Notes under the pieces: model-generated
Database searches by the model: none
What the model was told of the DNA's origin: nothing
The model's input: only the letters and a program-made list of their open reading frames with translations
Part shown: positions 1 to 13,000 of the stretch, one piece after another
Layout of the letters: every line of letters starts with the position of its first letter
Position numbering within the stretch: the first letter of the stretch is position 1
DNA from: Anoplopoma fimbria
Taxonomy: Eukaryota > Chordata > Actinopteri > Perciformes > Anoplopomatidae
Assembly (NCBI RefSeq): GCF_027596085.1
Contig: NC_072471.1
Span: forward strand, 10,294,358 to 10,358,357
Direction: 5' to 3'
Length of the DNA: 64,000 nucleotides
Position numbers and translations under genes: made by a program

Positions 1-3000
1 GGTTACATCCATGTGACATTACAATGTGTTCAGCAGACAATCAAGCTGTCCAAAATCCACCGTGCATTCAGTGGACGCTTGTGTCCAGGCCGTCTTACTT
101 TTTTTTTTTTTACATGAGCACATACATTTCATTTGTGGGGTTTTTATCCTTACTCTCATGCTTTACTCCTAAAGGAGCATTCACAGATCAGAATTTAACC
201 CAATCATCAAACAAGGGCTCCTAGAAGTGGAGGAAGAAGGTGTTTCAGCTGCAAAACATCGAGATGAATGGGTTGATGTTAAATTGATGTTCTTTTGATT
301 GTGGTGAAGTCTTGTATGCTCAGTTACGTGAAAAACAGTATTCAGCAAAATAATAAGTGCCTGTGGTTCCTTACTCATAATTTCAACAATGAAGGATTTC
401 AATCTCCAAATGACCATATTCTGAAATTACCATGTTAAAGATCATTATTCTTTTTCACAAAGCAGTTGGCCAAAAATGATATGTATAATATAACATGACC
501 TCACAAACTTCCCACATGAACACAAACACATTTTGCAATTTGGCACATTATATTTCACGTTCATCAACCCACAATACGCACACGCACACAAAGGTTTGAG
601 GTGGTTGGAGTCCTAACTTTACCACTAGAACAAAGCTGAAAGTTTAGTGTAACTGATTTGGTGTTTAAGAGGTTTTGATATTTCAGAGTTTTGAAGTATT
701 GGTCTAGGTCACATGGGAAAACTTAAAAACAGGAGTTGTGTTCATTACAGTTGAATAAACAATAAAAAAAAAAAAAAACATGTCTGTAAAAGTGTATGAC
801 ACTTTTTTGCCATCGTCTTACCAAAGCTTACAAAACATTCCCCTGATCATTACTGTCCTGCCTTCACTTTTGAAAAATGTTTTTCCCCCAAAAATGTAAA
901 AAAAAAAACCAAACCATTTCATAATTTATTTCTATACTAAGTCTTGTGCATCTCACACATACGTTGATAAGCAAGATGCTATATACATTTTGTAAAATAG
1001 AAAAAGAAAAAGAATTTAGTTTACCCAACACCAGATCAAGTCTGTTATTTTTTTCCCGTTCCAAAGGTAATTTCTATATTGTCTTGTCAAAGATTGATTT
1101 CACCACATCATGATTTAGAATGCATTAATTCAACCATTCGATTTTACACCAAAAAAAACTTCAATCCTAAACCCTTGGCACACTGTCATCGATACAAATA
1201 TACTGTACATACTGTTCTCCGTGGGTTCTTTACACGTTGGTTTTATCCTGCCATTTGTACATTGTTAAAAAATATATAAAATATTAAGAGAAATTGTACA
1301 GGTACATTCAGGTTAAAAACACGTTAAATGTTTCTCTTCAAAGCTATTTACAAATCTCTGTATGGTTTCCAGTAGTCATTCAGCTGTCAACACAGGAGTG
1401 AGTGAGTGTCTATTTTCAGTGAGAACGGTTATCTGAACAACAAATAACTGCCAATTTAGGCCTTTTTTCTTTGGATTTCTGTCTTAATATTCAAAATGTA
1501 GATGCCATTTTATTTAGAATATTCCCAAGGGACCGTTTTTGCAGGAAACATGGAGAGAGAAAGACTGGGATGACCTACAGACAATGCTGATGTTACACGG
1601 TATGCGTCTGAGATCCCACGATGCACCAAAATTGCACTTGTTTAGGCAATTACCAAAAAATCATGACGAAATATTGAAATATTTATATTAAAACTGCATT
1701 AAAACCTATGATGGGGCTCATTTCCCAATGTTTGACAGACCAAACCATTAATAGACTAACCAACAAAATAATCGGATGATTAATCCAGAACTTAAATAAT
1801 TGCTTGTTGCAGTCCAGTTCGAAGCAGATTGTGGAAAAAAAGAATCACATACATGGAAATGATGTCATTTGGTGGTCAGTTTTACCAAAGCAGACTTGAT
1901 TCAACTAATGACATTAGTTTTAAAGAGCAGTCAACCATGATTATTTTCATTTAAAGAAAATCCATTTCTTTCATTAAGTTGAAATAAACTCAACTGACCC
2001 TATAGCAGCACTTCATACCTAAGGATTAGACTTTACACCATTAAATACTTTCACTTTGAAAACGTGGGAAACCGCAACAATGGTATGTGGCTTTAAACAG
2101 TCAACATTCCAGTTTGTTGGATCAATCAAGGTTAGTGGAGAGGAAACTTCTGTGGGTACTGACTGAAGTTTAACTATAAACACAGCAGTGTTGTGTCAAA
2201 GGATACCAAGCACAACGACACGACTCCAATCCAGTTTACTGAGGAATCAACTCACTGACAGTTGGCGCTATCCTGAGATATTACGTCTTTGACCTTTCAC
2301 CCTTGTCCCTGGCATTTACCACTGCAAGCCATTTCTGGCATAACACTTTTTATTTAATTCTGTTCTTTTGTTTTTGTTAGTTGTAATTGTGTAAAATATA
2401 TTTTTATATCTTTATTTAATGTCATTATCCATTTTTAATGTTGGGGTTGCTTATCATTTTAGACAAATTCCCTTAAAGTTGGGGAAAATGTCGATCATTT
2501 ATGATTAAATGGTGTAAAGAAAATCCCACATACATTAACAACAGAGGAAACCTGATCAATGCACTGGTGTGTAGAAAAAAAAAAAAAAGGGGGGGATCCA
2601 TGTAAAATATGTTCTATGCTGTTATCATCATGGGTTGATGACAAAGACATTATTAAGTCCGGAAACATTCCTCGCAATGATGTGTTTTGGGGTCAATCAC
2701 TCTTTAATTGAATAGAAGGCATTTCCATTCTGCTAAAAATAAAATAAAAAATTAACCTTTAGTGAGATAAAACAACCCAAATACAACATTCATACAAAAT
2801 TTCTGTAAGGCATCCCTTCACCAGGTCATTCACGCCAGCTGAGTCTGCAGCTTCCTCCTCCCAAGCTTCAACTCATCGGTCTGGTGCCAGCAAAAGAAAA
2901 GTGTTGTTAAGATATCCACAGTCTTTCTGTCAGAGACGTCTCCTGCTCCGTCACACGAGTTTCCCCACACAGTTCTGGTGATGGCTTTGGTCTGTCCTGC

Positions 3001-3126
3001 AGCTAAGACTAGAAATGATACATACAGGAGACCCGCAACTCTGAAAAGTCATTATATTCATGCAAGACTGTACAGACTTTCAGTGAACCGTCCAAGCTGG
3101 ACAGCCCACGCGGTTTAGGTGCAGTC
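1..3126 (-). other. nudt4: nudt4 3' UTR and downstream flank
   Basis: There is no supportable coding exon here; the open frames are short and unlike any protein I know. The stretch lies just past the nudt4 stop on the minus strand and is probably its 3' UTR, then flank. Minus-strand AATAAA signals are at 2349-2354 and 2411-2416, among others, so where the transcript ends is unknown. Homopolymer A runs occur at about 763-778 and 2575-2588. Confidence 0.5.
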
Positions 3127-4971
3127 CTATCTGCAGGATGAGCCTAACACGTTACCCGTCGAGGGTGAGGTCGCCGTAGCGCTGTAATGGGGGTAGTTGT
3201 CGTTGGGTGGTGGGCTCGGGAGGATGGAGTTTCCGTTGGTTGGGGAGCAGCTGAGCTGGAGCCTCCGCAGGTAGTCGGCGTGGACGGGTTTGTGGCTCTG
3301 CAGCACTTTGATGGCCTCGTCCACGGTGAACCACTCCCTCTTACGACCTGCAGGGGGAGACAGAGCACAATGTATGAGTTAAAAGGAAGCTCTCATGTTG
3401 GGTGTTCCCATAATGAGAGAGCCATAACTTAAAAATGATATCCCTAATTACTAAACAGAAGATACCCAAGACACTTTATTTCTCCTCCACAGGTTTCTAT
3501 AACATTGTATCATAGTCATTTATTTTAGTACATATGCAATGAAGCTCAAGGAAATCATAAATTTCAACATGTTTCTCCCTCTTATCTATAATAGGAAGAA
3601 ATGGTTCACTGTAATAAATTAAACTGGGAAGTCTAGTGCGATGCAGAACTGAAGTATTTTTCAGCAAATTACCACAACAGGCGGAGTTTATTTAAATTTA
3701 TCCTCAGCTAATTTATACGTTTGGTAAGCACGATTAGTTAAAACAAGGTGAAGGTAGATGCTACATCTTGAGGATCAGACACATGCATAAATCCTTTAAT
3801 ATGCACATGAAAACATGGCATATGTACCTACATATGTGCATACATGTAGCAGGTTCTGGTTTACACTGACTGGTAGAGGATGCACATAACAAATTACAGC
3901 TGGATACTGGCGTCCAGGCTACTGTCAGCTGAAAGGTAATGCAGCTAAGAGCTACTGCAGCTACGATCGGTGGCCTAGATTTATAGGCACCTGTTGTCAC
4001 TGCATACCCCAATGCCCATATAGTCTCCATGCACCATACTGGTATCCACATAAATTAAAAAAACAGTGTACTGTAAAACAGGAGATCTATTACTTGGCAG
4101 AGCAAGACAAAAGACACACACACACACACACACATACACCACAGCATCTGCAGACATTCATGGGAAGGTGAAGGGAAGCTGTACCTATGTTGACGGAGTC
4201 TTCCCAGGCCTCCAGTGTTTCTGTGACAGTCAACACATACACATACGTCCGGTGCTTCCGATCCTGGTTTTGCTAAAAGGAATCACAATGGAAAGAAACT
4301 GAATATTTAATGATCATACAAACAAATTTGTAAACAGAGATGTTTATCTTGGCAACAATATTCTAAAGAAAACATTGCACCGCAATTATGTATATTGCAC
4401 GCATGTAATTTGAGAATCTAATACCCTTTAATGTATGCTTGCATAGGTATAATAAACCGAAAGTAAGATAAAGCCGTGAAAGCTCACCTCAAACACACCG
4501 AGCAGACGTCCTAGCTTGCCCTTCACACCGGCCTGAAGAATAAATGAAAATAAATTGTTAGAATTTTGGTTTTTCCCCTACTGGCTCCAGTGAACAGAAC
4601 AAAGACAGTGGAGGACATTTCTTTGTGTGATTTCTTAACGTTTTGAGTGCCCTCTATTCACTCCCAAATATGAATAGAGGGTGGAAACATGAGAAAAGAA
4701 CTGTTCAAACAACAGACTATATTCTGTGGCAAAACAATAGGTATTGTTCATTACATATCAATGTTTAAATGACTATGTACTGAACTCCACAGTAACCTCC
4801 CAGTCTTGATGTAGTTATGCTTGACGAACAATTACCAAAAAAAAATAAAAAAAAAAAAAAATGTTCAGTCCATAATTAATCCCTGTACCGAGTTCATTTT
4901 GTCCTCAGTGGCCTCCCAGCTGCTTCAATTTAGTTTTGTCAGCCAAGCTACAATCTCAGTTTCTCTTACAG

Positions 4972-5027
<56 letters not shown>

Positions 5028-8000
5028 TTCTATATGGAATTTATCTACACAGGTTGAGGCCTTTAGGAAGGACAGTAATTCTAAAAAAAAGGTATCATTA
5101 CCAATTCTTGGTAATGTCCCTTGGCATGGGGAAAACCTGGCACAAATCCTGTAAGAATATTATTGTGGAAATGTAATTATGTCCCTTTCATAACACTTGA
5201 CAGTTGCTTTATTAATTCACAGGAATCAAATTACTGCCAGGAGATATGACATCTGTCCTTTCCCCCTCAGCATACTTCACAAGTGTCACTCTGTCGCACT
5301 GAAGTGTCCAGCGGGTTGAGCTGCAGGGTCCTTGAATGCACAGGAATCCAACGAAGAGCCAAGTTTAGACCGCTGACGTGGCTGAGAACACAAGGTTCTC
5401 AACCAGGGGGACCTCTGGAATACCAGCACACTCCTCGTTCACCCAGTCACTGACACCGTGTCCCGTCAGAAATCCCCCCCCTTAGCATGCAAACTGCAGC
5501 CAACTGTTTGAATCATGCACCTCCACTTCTGTTTATTACTGGAAATGGACAACTGCAGTGACGATAGAGAGTCGTGTGACCCCAAGGGAAGCACGGATGT
5601 GCATTTAAGACATTTTAGCAGGATTTCTAATACAAATGATGAAATGTCCTTTCACTGTCTTAAACACAGGTGTAATGTCCTCAGCAGCAGCATGTCATAT
5701 CAAATGGCCTTTGAGCGAACTCTGACCCAAAAACTTTTCAAGTCACTTCCTGTAACTCCGAATAATTCAGAAAACCCTACAGGTTGTGAGTGAGTGGGTG
5801 GACAGTTGCAGGGATAGAGACCTTTTATAAAAGCAGCTATAACACCAAAACATTCCCAAAGAGCAAATTCTTTGCTGCTTTGAATACCTGTTACATAACT
5901 GACAGGGGTTTTTGGATACTGTGATTGATGTTAACATCTATCACAGTATCCCAAAACCACCTGTTTTCAACAGAGACTTCCTCTACATCGCACAGATTCG
6001 CCTCACTTAGAGTCAAGAAACAATGAATTCTTCGGTTTATTCACCTCCTCAAACACCTCTCGCACCGCGGCACCACATGGCTCCTCCTCTGGCTCCATCC
6101 CACCTCCGGGGACGATCCACTGTTCTGGGTGCCGACTGCTGCTGACCAGCAGGACCTATAAACAGAAAGCAAAAGTTATACGAAAATTGTATAACATGTT
6201 AATTCCTCTATTTTATTATGAAATGAGTATGCCCCTTTAGACACAGATTAACGTGTTACATCATAATTCAAGCAAGAAGTCCCTTGGAGCTTGACATGAG
6301 CCATGACCCTGGACCTCTGGATAGCTGATGATTGGTGCTGCCTCTGCTATTTATTCTCTGTTGCTGTAGACAGGATACTGAATCCACCGCAGCCTTCATA
6401 ACTTTAATGGTTTGAATGGTCTTCTGAGTGAAACTAATACATGGAATTGATGGAATAGATATGTAAATATGAGGAATGATACACACTTTAAAATTGTACT
6501 TCATTTTAATGTCAACTGGTAATTTTAATTATTGTAAAATATCACACACACAAACCTGGATAACAGTTATTTTAGTAAGAAAGAAGTTAGCTCACTCTAA
6601 CTGGAACAAATGGAGGCATTTAGGGGGCCTTAGCATGTATTTGTTATACTTTTGGTGATAATATTCACCTGCTTTCAACCATTTTTGGTTTCAAGAGTGA
6701 TGAAGCTCAATCAAAGCTAGCGTTAAAGCGGTTCCAACACACATTGAGCCTGGCAAACAATGCTTGTAAATCCAAGTGTGAGCCAATAGAATTCTGTCAG
6801 TGCTTCCCTAAGCGGCCTGCAGGGGCTTGAATTACACTACAGTTGCAGTGTACACGGATATGCACGGATCAGATGCGTCTGTGTCTGCATTTTCTAGCAG
6901 TATCCATATAGCAACCACAACAGACAGGAGCACACCTGCTGTAAACATTAGCACATTTGCATGGAGCAATTTGCTCATTATTAAAAACACAGTCTGTGAC
7001 AGGACCGGGATTGTAGTGGTATAAACCACTATAAATTCAGGTGCCGTGTCCTCAGTGGTTCATTTATTTGTGATTCAGCTGAATATTCCGAATCTTACAG
7101 CTTTTGGTTGTCAGTTTAGACATTATTTTATAATACACAAATCAGTGAAGGTAAATATACATGAGTTAGAGAGAGAAAGGTGTGTTAATCATTTTGTACT
7201 ACATACGGTGACATGTAGCTCTGCCACCCATCTGATCCCCACATCCAGTCATCTGCCAGAAGACTCAGCCCGTCACTTAATCCTAACTCGGCTTTCGTTT
7301 ATCTTCCCTTACATTCTCTAATGGGATTGTGTGGCTGTAGCTACCAGAGGCCTTCTGAGGCTCTGATTAAGGGCCGGGGCTAAGGGCCAAACCGGTTGGT
7401 TTGGCCCTTGGCCCCGATTGGACAGCCCATGCTTGGGGCTTTGACAGTGAATGCTGTAGAATGCCATTGTGTCAACTCATCCAACTAAGCCACCTGTTTC
7501 TTCACAGACTATGTCAGCAGCGATGAAGGGCAGTGGGGTAGGGATACATGTCAAGCATGATTATGTGGATTATGTGTGTGCACGCAGGTATGTGTCTGCT
7601 ATAGTGTACAGTAAGTGAGGAAGGGGCATTAACACTTATAGTACAAACAGAGCTGGGGCAGAACATGACGGCTTCTCAGCAGAGTGCTGACTGTTAAAGT
7701 CAAACCTTGTAACCTGTTTGAGTGAGGCTCTTTGATGAACCGGCTGCCACTGAGCTGAGCTAAAACAAACTCAACTGTTGTCCAATGTGAGGAACTTATT
7801 TCAAATAAGAAAAAAAAGATGGTAATTCTTTTTTTGACAAGGAATGTGTTTGTCATATGCAGCAGTGGGTTTTTACTTTGACCTTTTTTTGAACATGAAT
7901 GTCACCTGCTGGACATCTGTTTCCATACAGGCTATTAAAGGGTGATGTACTTCCATGCAGGTTGGGCTATTTCAGTGATACGTCATAATAACATATTCAT

Positions 8001-8585
8001 TCTTTGTGTTTTGGGTGTGTTCGAGACCAACCCACTGACTGAGTGCTTGTATCTGTGTTTTGAATTGCAGCCAGAAAGGCCTTCATCTAGATCATTGGTG
8101 TCAACTTGAGTCGAAAGTGTGAGATGTATACAAAACAAAAAGCTACAGAGCTTTCCGGGAGAGCAAGGACAAGGCAGATTTCTGCTCTGGTTGTTCCATT
8201 TTTATCTTCTTGTTGTTGCCCCATGAGGAACTCATATTTGTCCATCGTCAAAATACAGCACAGGCCACATTTAGCTTTCTTTTAATGATTTTAGGAATGT
8301 AGAGCACTGAATCAACATATTACAAACTGTGTATAATTGAGAATTTGTTTCTTCACATGTGCATCTGAGCCGATTACAGCCACACGTTCACAGTAGGGAG
8401 CAGCAGCGGTTTGGTGTTGCCTCTAAGCTTTGCAAAAGGAAATTCCAGCTCGACGAGACATTTGTCACCACAACAAAACCAAGCCTGCAAGCTTCTATTC
8501 ATCTCTCCATTGACTAAGAAGAAGAACAAGAGGACGGCCCGTCATTTACCCAGAACTTCACACTCTCCTATTACTTTGGACAAAC

Positions 8586-8619
<34 letters not shown>

Positions 8620-11119
8620 TCATACTCCCTAGGCAACAGTTAAAAGAGTGATGAAAAGGTAAACTTAAATAACTCACACTGTCATGAAACATAGGCTGAC
8701 AGCTGAACTCTGAGCACAGAAACCAACTTATATTTGGAAAGAGCGGCAGGGAGAAGAAGAAACCTCAGAGGGAACACTGCGGTGGGAAAAAAGGAGGTGG
8801 ACAAATTCTGAGGTAACATCCCGTAAATCTCCCCTGGATAATGAAAAACACTAAGGACAAATGTCAGACTCACCCGCAGTTAGCTGACCTTTATCTTATT
8901 CAAAAATCAGTCATTTAGTCTCGTTACTGTATTTAAAGAAGAAGATCAATCATTATTAACTTAATATCTTAAATTTGAGATTTCTGAACTACCACTGGTA
9001 GTAAAACCCAGGCTATGTTAGTAAGTCCTTTGGCGTGGCCTCAAACAGGAACAGCAGGCAGGGATATTCGAGAGGACATTAACACCTCCTCCTCGAGGCG
9101 GAACGCCTGTAGCTGTCAAATAAAGAAGGCACCAAATGCCAGGCCAGGCCGGGCGACAGTGGGAGAGCATGATGGAAAGTCTGAGACACTCAAGTACAGA
9201 AGTCCAGGGGCAGAATCAATAGTGCTAAGCTATAAAATAGTCGTCACATTATATAAGGTATCAACGAATAAGAGAGGAGTCGTTATCGAGGACTGTCGGA
9301 TACAAACAGCAGGAGAGGCAAAGACAGAGAGAAACTGGAACACCTACATTTCTGACTCGCTGCCGAAGCATCCACTCACTCTGATAACCTCCCCCTCCAA
9401 TTCCCCGTATCACATTGTTTACAATCTGCTGCAGTTCATTCAATATGTAGCCTCTGGGTCATAAATTCATAAACATGGGAGGTTGCTGTTAAAACTGTCA
9501 ATCAGATCTTTTCTCGTTCTCTAAATAATATATGAACGCATGACATTATATTAAGTCTATTTCAATAAAGCCTCAACACTGCCAAACACAGTATATAACA
9601 CTTTAGTCTGCTCATAAAGCATGACACAAACCAAAACATTTGAATGGATCAAATTAAGATTGACAACTGTTAACATAAAAGGACACATGGGGGAAGTGGA
9701 AATAAAGCCGCAAACACAACACTGAAATATTATCACCTATTAAGTTGACATAGTGAACTTGTCAGCAAACGGTTTCCACATCCAGAAGATTTGAAGCAAC
9801 ATTAGCAGTCATGTTTCTGAACCATGTCAATATTCATTCTTCTTTTAACTCAGTTTTGGTCTTCACCAACACCCAAAGTGAAATAATTGGCTCTTAAGCT
9901 GCTGAATGCTCCACTATGTTGATCTGCGAGCTGCTAACATGATGAGGGGCATTGTAGAGTCACGTGATAATTCTCACATTTCTTGTTAAGTCACTAAGAG
10001 CAAACCATTTCACACAGTCATTTATATCTTTTGTTAATATGACAATGTTGAAAGCCTAGCAATTTTAAAACCATACAGATTTACTTTGTTATTACTGCAT
10101 TCTGATTATTACTGCACAGCAACCAGGTGAGAATGTTGTGATGAAATAATTTATCTGAAAACACAGCCACACATTTGTGGCTTTCAATGTGGCCTTCACA
10201 ATATCCAAATAGAATAACTGTAGATGTTTGAAAACATAAAGCTGGGGGAAGTGTTAAAGAATTATAAAGTTCACTTGTTTAATTTTGAATTAAATGTGCA
10301 AATGAGTAGACTTCTAGGACTAGTTATTTAACGAAGCGTTTCTGCAACTTAACTATAATGATGTAAGATAATTAAAGAAGCTCTCCTGGCACACAGGCCC
10401 AAAGCAACTCACATGCTGTTAATTTACACAGGTGCCCTCCTCTGTTATCACTGCCATCCCTCTGCACCGTTAGGTTCCTGTTTTCCCCTGTTGGGAGTTT
10501 AATTGCTGTCATAGAGAACCTCGCCCTGAGGGCTCAGCTTTCCCCTTTCCTCTCTGAAACAAAACAGTCCAACAGCATGTATGGCTCCGATTTCACCACA
10601 GTTGTGTCTCCTGTGTCTAACTGATTGTAAAACTGATTGTGTATGTAAAGGCATGCGTTTAAGGAGAGCTAAGGACAAAAAGCTCCATATCTCAAACTTC
10701 TTTGGACAGAAAATGGCCATTGTTAACACCCAAAATCAGAAATCACCAGATTGCTTCTCATATTTCAAGCAGTGCCATCCGTGTGACTGCATGAGTAGAC
10801 ATGCCTGTCAAAGCCTGAAAATCCTGAGGGTGATGGTCACACCTACACTCTTCTGTTGTCACAATGTTATATGACTGTCTTTTCCTGTGATTGCAAGTCA
10901 TAAGAAAAGAATCACAACGTACAAACAAATTCTGCGAGAAATGTGCAAGAGCGCAGCATTACAGGTACAAGTTTAAACAACAAACTCACAATGCAGACAC
11001 ACATCCTATTTAATTTATTATAATTATACCACTCATTTTTGAAAATCTAAAAATATGTCATGGTACTACACTTAAAACTCAAACATAATGATGACCCCGG
11101 GCCGTGAACAGACATACTA

Positions 11120-11194
<75 letters not shown>

Positions 11195-12556
11195 CCCTTC
11201 CAATATGTGTGTTGTGAAGCTAAACACTGGAGGGCTGGGGCGGAGCTCCCTGTGCCAGTCAGTGGACACCAGACTGGGCCGTTTTGACTGTATACTGTGT
11301 AACAGTTTGTTTATGCTAAGCTGAAAGAGGAGGCTAAATTTAGACATGAGAGAATATGCAAAAAAAACAAAAAAACAGGGATATGGTCCTGATTTTTTGA
11401 CATGTTTGACTTTCTAGTCATATGCATACATGACAAATATTAGTTTATTATTTTCAGACAAACTTTGAGTCACTAAGAATAACCCTTTATTAAAAGGTGA
11501 TTTTCTTTACTTTGTAGTTTTTTTTAACTGTTTTCATTTGGCATATGTATTTTGATAGGAGTCACTGTTACTATAGTTTTTTTGGTGTGTAAATAAACAC
11601 AGTTTATGTGTATTTAATTAGGTTTGGGGTGGAAAACACTGCTCTAATGCATAGTTTATCAAAGACACAACAACAATATGACGCCGTACCCCCATATGCA
11701 TTATTTACATGGTGAGGGCCCCTTTAAATCCTCATCCACATGATTGCTACGCAGCTGCCCGCTAAAGGCCGGTGAGATGCAGCATAATCATGAATGGCCA
11801 CTGCCTGGATGGTCGCGGTGTTTAATGTGGTGTAAAGTGACGCGACAGTGGATAAATATATTTAATAATAGACTCGGGGCCATTATTAGTACCCCCTCTC
11901 TCGACACACGCCGATGTAAGCCCGCTGTTAAAGGGAAACGTGCCCCAGAGCGCCTCGCCCCCTCCGTGTTAGCCACCTCAAGCTAATAAAGGCTAACCGG
12001 AAGTTAAGCGAACGCGTCTTCAAAATAAGAGCTTTGCTTTAAACTCAATAGAGGTTCGAATGCGGCGCTCGAACAGGTGTTTTATTTTGAAATGTGTCAC
12101 CAAAATGTCGTTTGTTATTTATGGTAGCTACTTTGACAAACAGCCCTTTTCCCCCTTTTCTTTACGCGCTCCTCAAACTAGCCTAAACTGGATGGCCAAA
12201 GGCGCATCAACACAGAAACACAAATCAAAACAGTGACATTGTGAGAGACAGAGACACTGTGTTAACACCTACAAGCAGACGCCATACGTATTAACACATG
12301 TGTATTATTGCATATGATTTTCATTTTTCCTCATGATCACCCCCCACCCACCCGTGCTGTTTGAATGACTGGGTGCAGACAGGGGATGACTAGGCCACAA
12401 AGTCATGCACACTCCCCATGGATGGTGTTGCTGTGGTTGAGTTTCTGCGGAACCTCTTACCTCCTCCTCACGTTCATTCTTGAAGCACAGACATGCTGCT
12501 CGTTTCTTGAAGCCCTCGCCATCGTATGTCCTGGTCTGGTTGGGTTTGAGCTTCAT
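3127..12556 (-). CDS. nudt4: Diphosphoinositol polyphosphate phosphohydrolase 2 (Nudix hydrolase 4)
   Basis: Coding exons in transcript order are 12556-12461, 6155-6045, 4532-4488, 4272-4185 and 3347-3127. All have GT-AG introns and they join to a 186-aa frame (human is about 180). Seen: a start with a strong Kozak context (CCACCATGA), an N-terminus beginning MKLKPNQTRTYD, and a complete Nudix box at residues 50-72 (G50, E56, R64-E65-V66, E68-E69, G71-V72) following the WIVPGGG strand. The family removes the beta-phosphate from inositol pyrophosphates (PP-InsP5, bisPP-InsP4) and also cleaves diadenosine polyphosphates, in the cytosol and nucleus; the box binds the catalytic divalent metal. 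The C-terminal tail (last ~45 aa, Pro/Ser-rich) diverges from mammals, as is usual. Exon 4 begins with a CAA codon that adds a Gln relative to the shorter mammalian isoform. nudt3 is the closest alternative, but the N-terminus and tail favour nudt4. Confidence 0.95.
4113..4134. repeat. short (CA)n microsatellite
   Basis: About eleven CA units lie in nudt4 intron 4, near the acceptor side of exon 5. Confidence 0.8.
4649..4684. repeat. 12-bp inverted repeat in nudt4 intron
   Basis: GCCCTCTATTCA and its near-exact reverse complement are separated by about 10 nt. It lies just upstream (transcript sense) of the 45-nt exon 3. Confidence 0.6.
4972..5027. repeat. (ATA)n trinucleotide microsatellite
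   Basis: About 18 ATA units in nudt4 intron 2. Poly-Asn and poly-Ile frames across it are artefacts of the repeat. Confidence 0.95.
5903..5963. repeat. 61-bp imperfect palindrome (hairpin)
   Basis: The stretch is self-complementary around the GTTAAC centre at 5930-5935, with roughly 27 paired positions and few mismatches. The arms contain GGATACTGTGAT and ATCACAGTATCC. It lies in nudt4 intron 2, about 80 nt inside the donor of exon 2. It may be a tiny MITE remnant or a structured intronic RNA. Confidence 0.7.
7375..7416. repeat. 19-bp GC-rich hairpin with a 4-nt loop
   Basis: The arms at 7375-7393 and 7398-7416 pair along their length, with one G-U in RNA form; the loop is GGTT. This is very stable for its size, and much shorter than a normal pre-miRNA. 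Confidence 0.8.
8589..8617. repeat. A29 homopolymer
   Basis: An uninterrupted A run on the plus strand (T on the nudt4 strand). No retroposed body was recognised upstream of it. Confidence 0.9.
11123..11193. repeat. (GT)n microsatellite
   Basis: About 35 uninterrupted GT units in nudt4 intron 1. The Cys-Val and Thr-His frames here are repeat artefacts. Confidence 0.97.
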
Positions 12557-13000
12557 GGTGGATTTATTCTGCCTCCTTTAGATTAAAAACCGGCCCCCCC
12601 CCAAAAAAAAACACAAGAGAGAGGAAGAAAAAAAAAAGAAAGGGGGTCCAAGGAGTCAACAGCAGAGCCGCCGCATCGCTGCCGCGCTCTGCATCCGTGG
12701 TCCGAGATGGTCAGTAATGAGAGGAGGAGGAGGAGGAGGTTTGTTGGAGAGATCCCAAGCGGGGTACCCGTCAGATTTGTGTTTTCCTCATACAAATCTG
12801 TGGTAGATGAAGTCAAGGCTGTAGCTGCAGCCTGTGGTTTCCAGTCCCGCAGCAGGCAGAGATGTTCAGTAGTCTTCAGTAGACTGCAGCCTACACAGCA
12901 CAGCCCTCCTCTGGTTCCATTTGCGCACGGCCGCTGACTCAGTACAATGAACAGGCAGACCGGAGTTTTAGATATACAGATCACTCCTCTGAGGCAGGAG
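12557..13000 (-). promoter_or_regulatory. nudt4: nudt4 5' UTR and promoter region
   Basis: Immediately upstream of the nudt4 start codon the DNA is richer in GC and CpG than its surroundings, with a (GGA)n tract near 12720-12739. A consensus AP-1 heptamer TGACTCA sits at 12935-12941, about 380 bp upstream of the ATG. No TATA box is obvious. The transcription start was not located; this is inferred from position and composition. Confidence 0.5.

Larger units (their letters stand above)
6156..12460 (-). other. nudt4: nudt4 intron 1
   Basis: This 6.3-kb first intron runs from a GTAAGA donor to a TATAG acceptor. It holds a GC-rich hairpin (7375-7416), an A29 run (8589-8617) and a (GT)n microsatellite (11123-11193). 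A 149-codon plus-strand frame at 9015-9464 has no recognisable protein features and is treated as chance. No exon-like sequence was found. Confidence 0.8.

Noticed and set aside
4821..5154. Poly-Asn / poly-Ile frames
   Set aside because: They translate the (ATA)n repeat inside a nudt4 intron.
5903..5963. microRNA gene
   Set aside because: The hairpin is the right length, but the pairing is almost continuous through the centre with practically no loop, and I know of no miRNA with this sequence. Kept only as a palindrome.
9015..9464. 149-codon plus-strand ORF within nudt4 intron 1
   Set aside because: The longest plus-strand frame in the intron, but it has no domain, no conserved motif and mixed codon use. 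It runs antisense to nudt4 and is best explained by chance.
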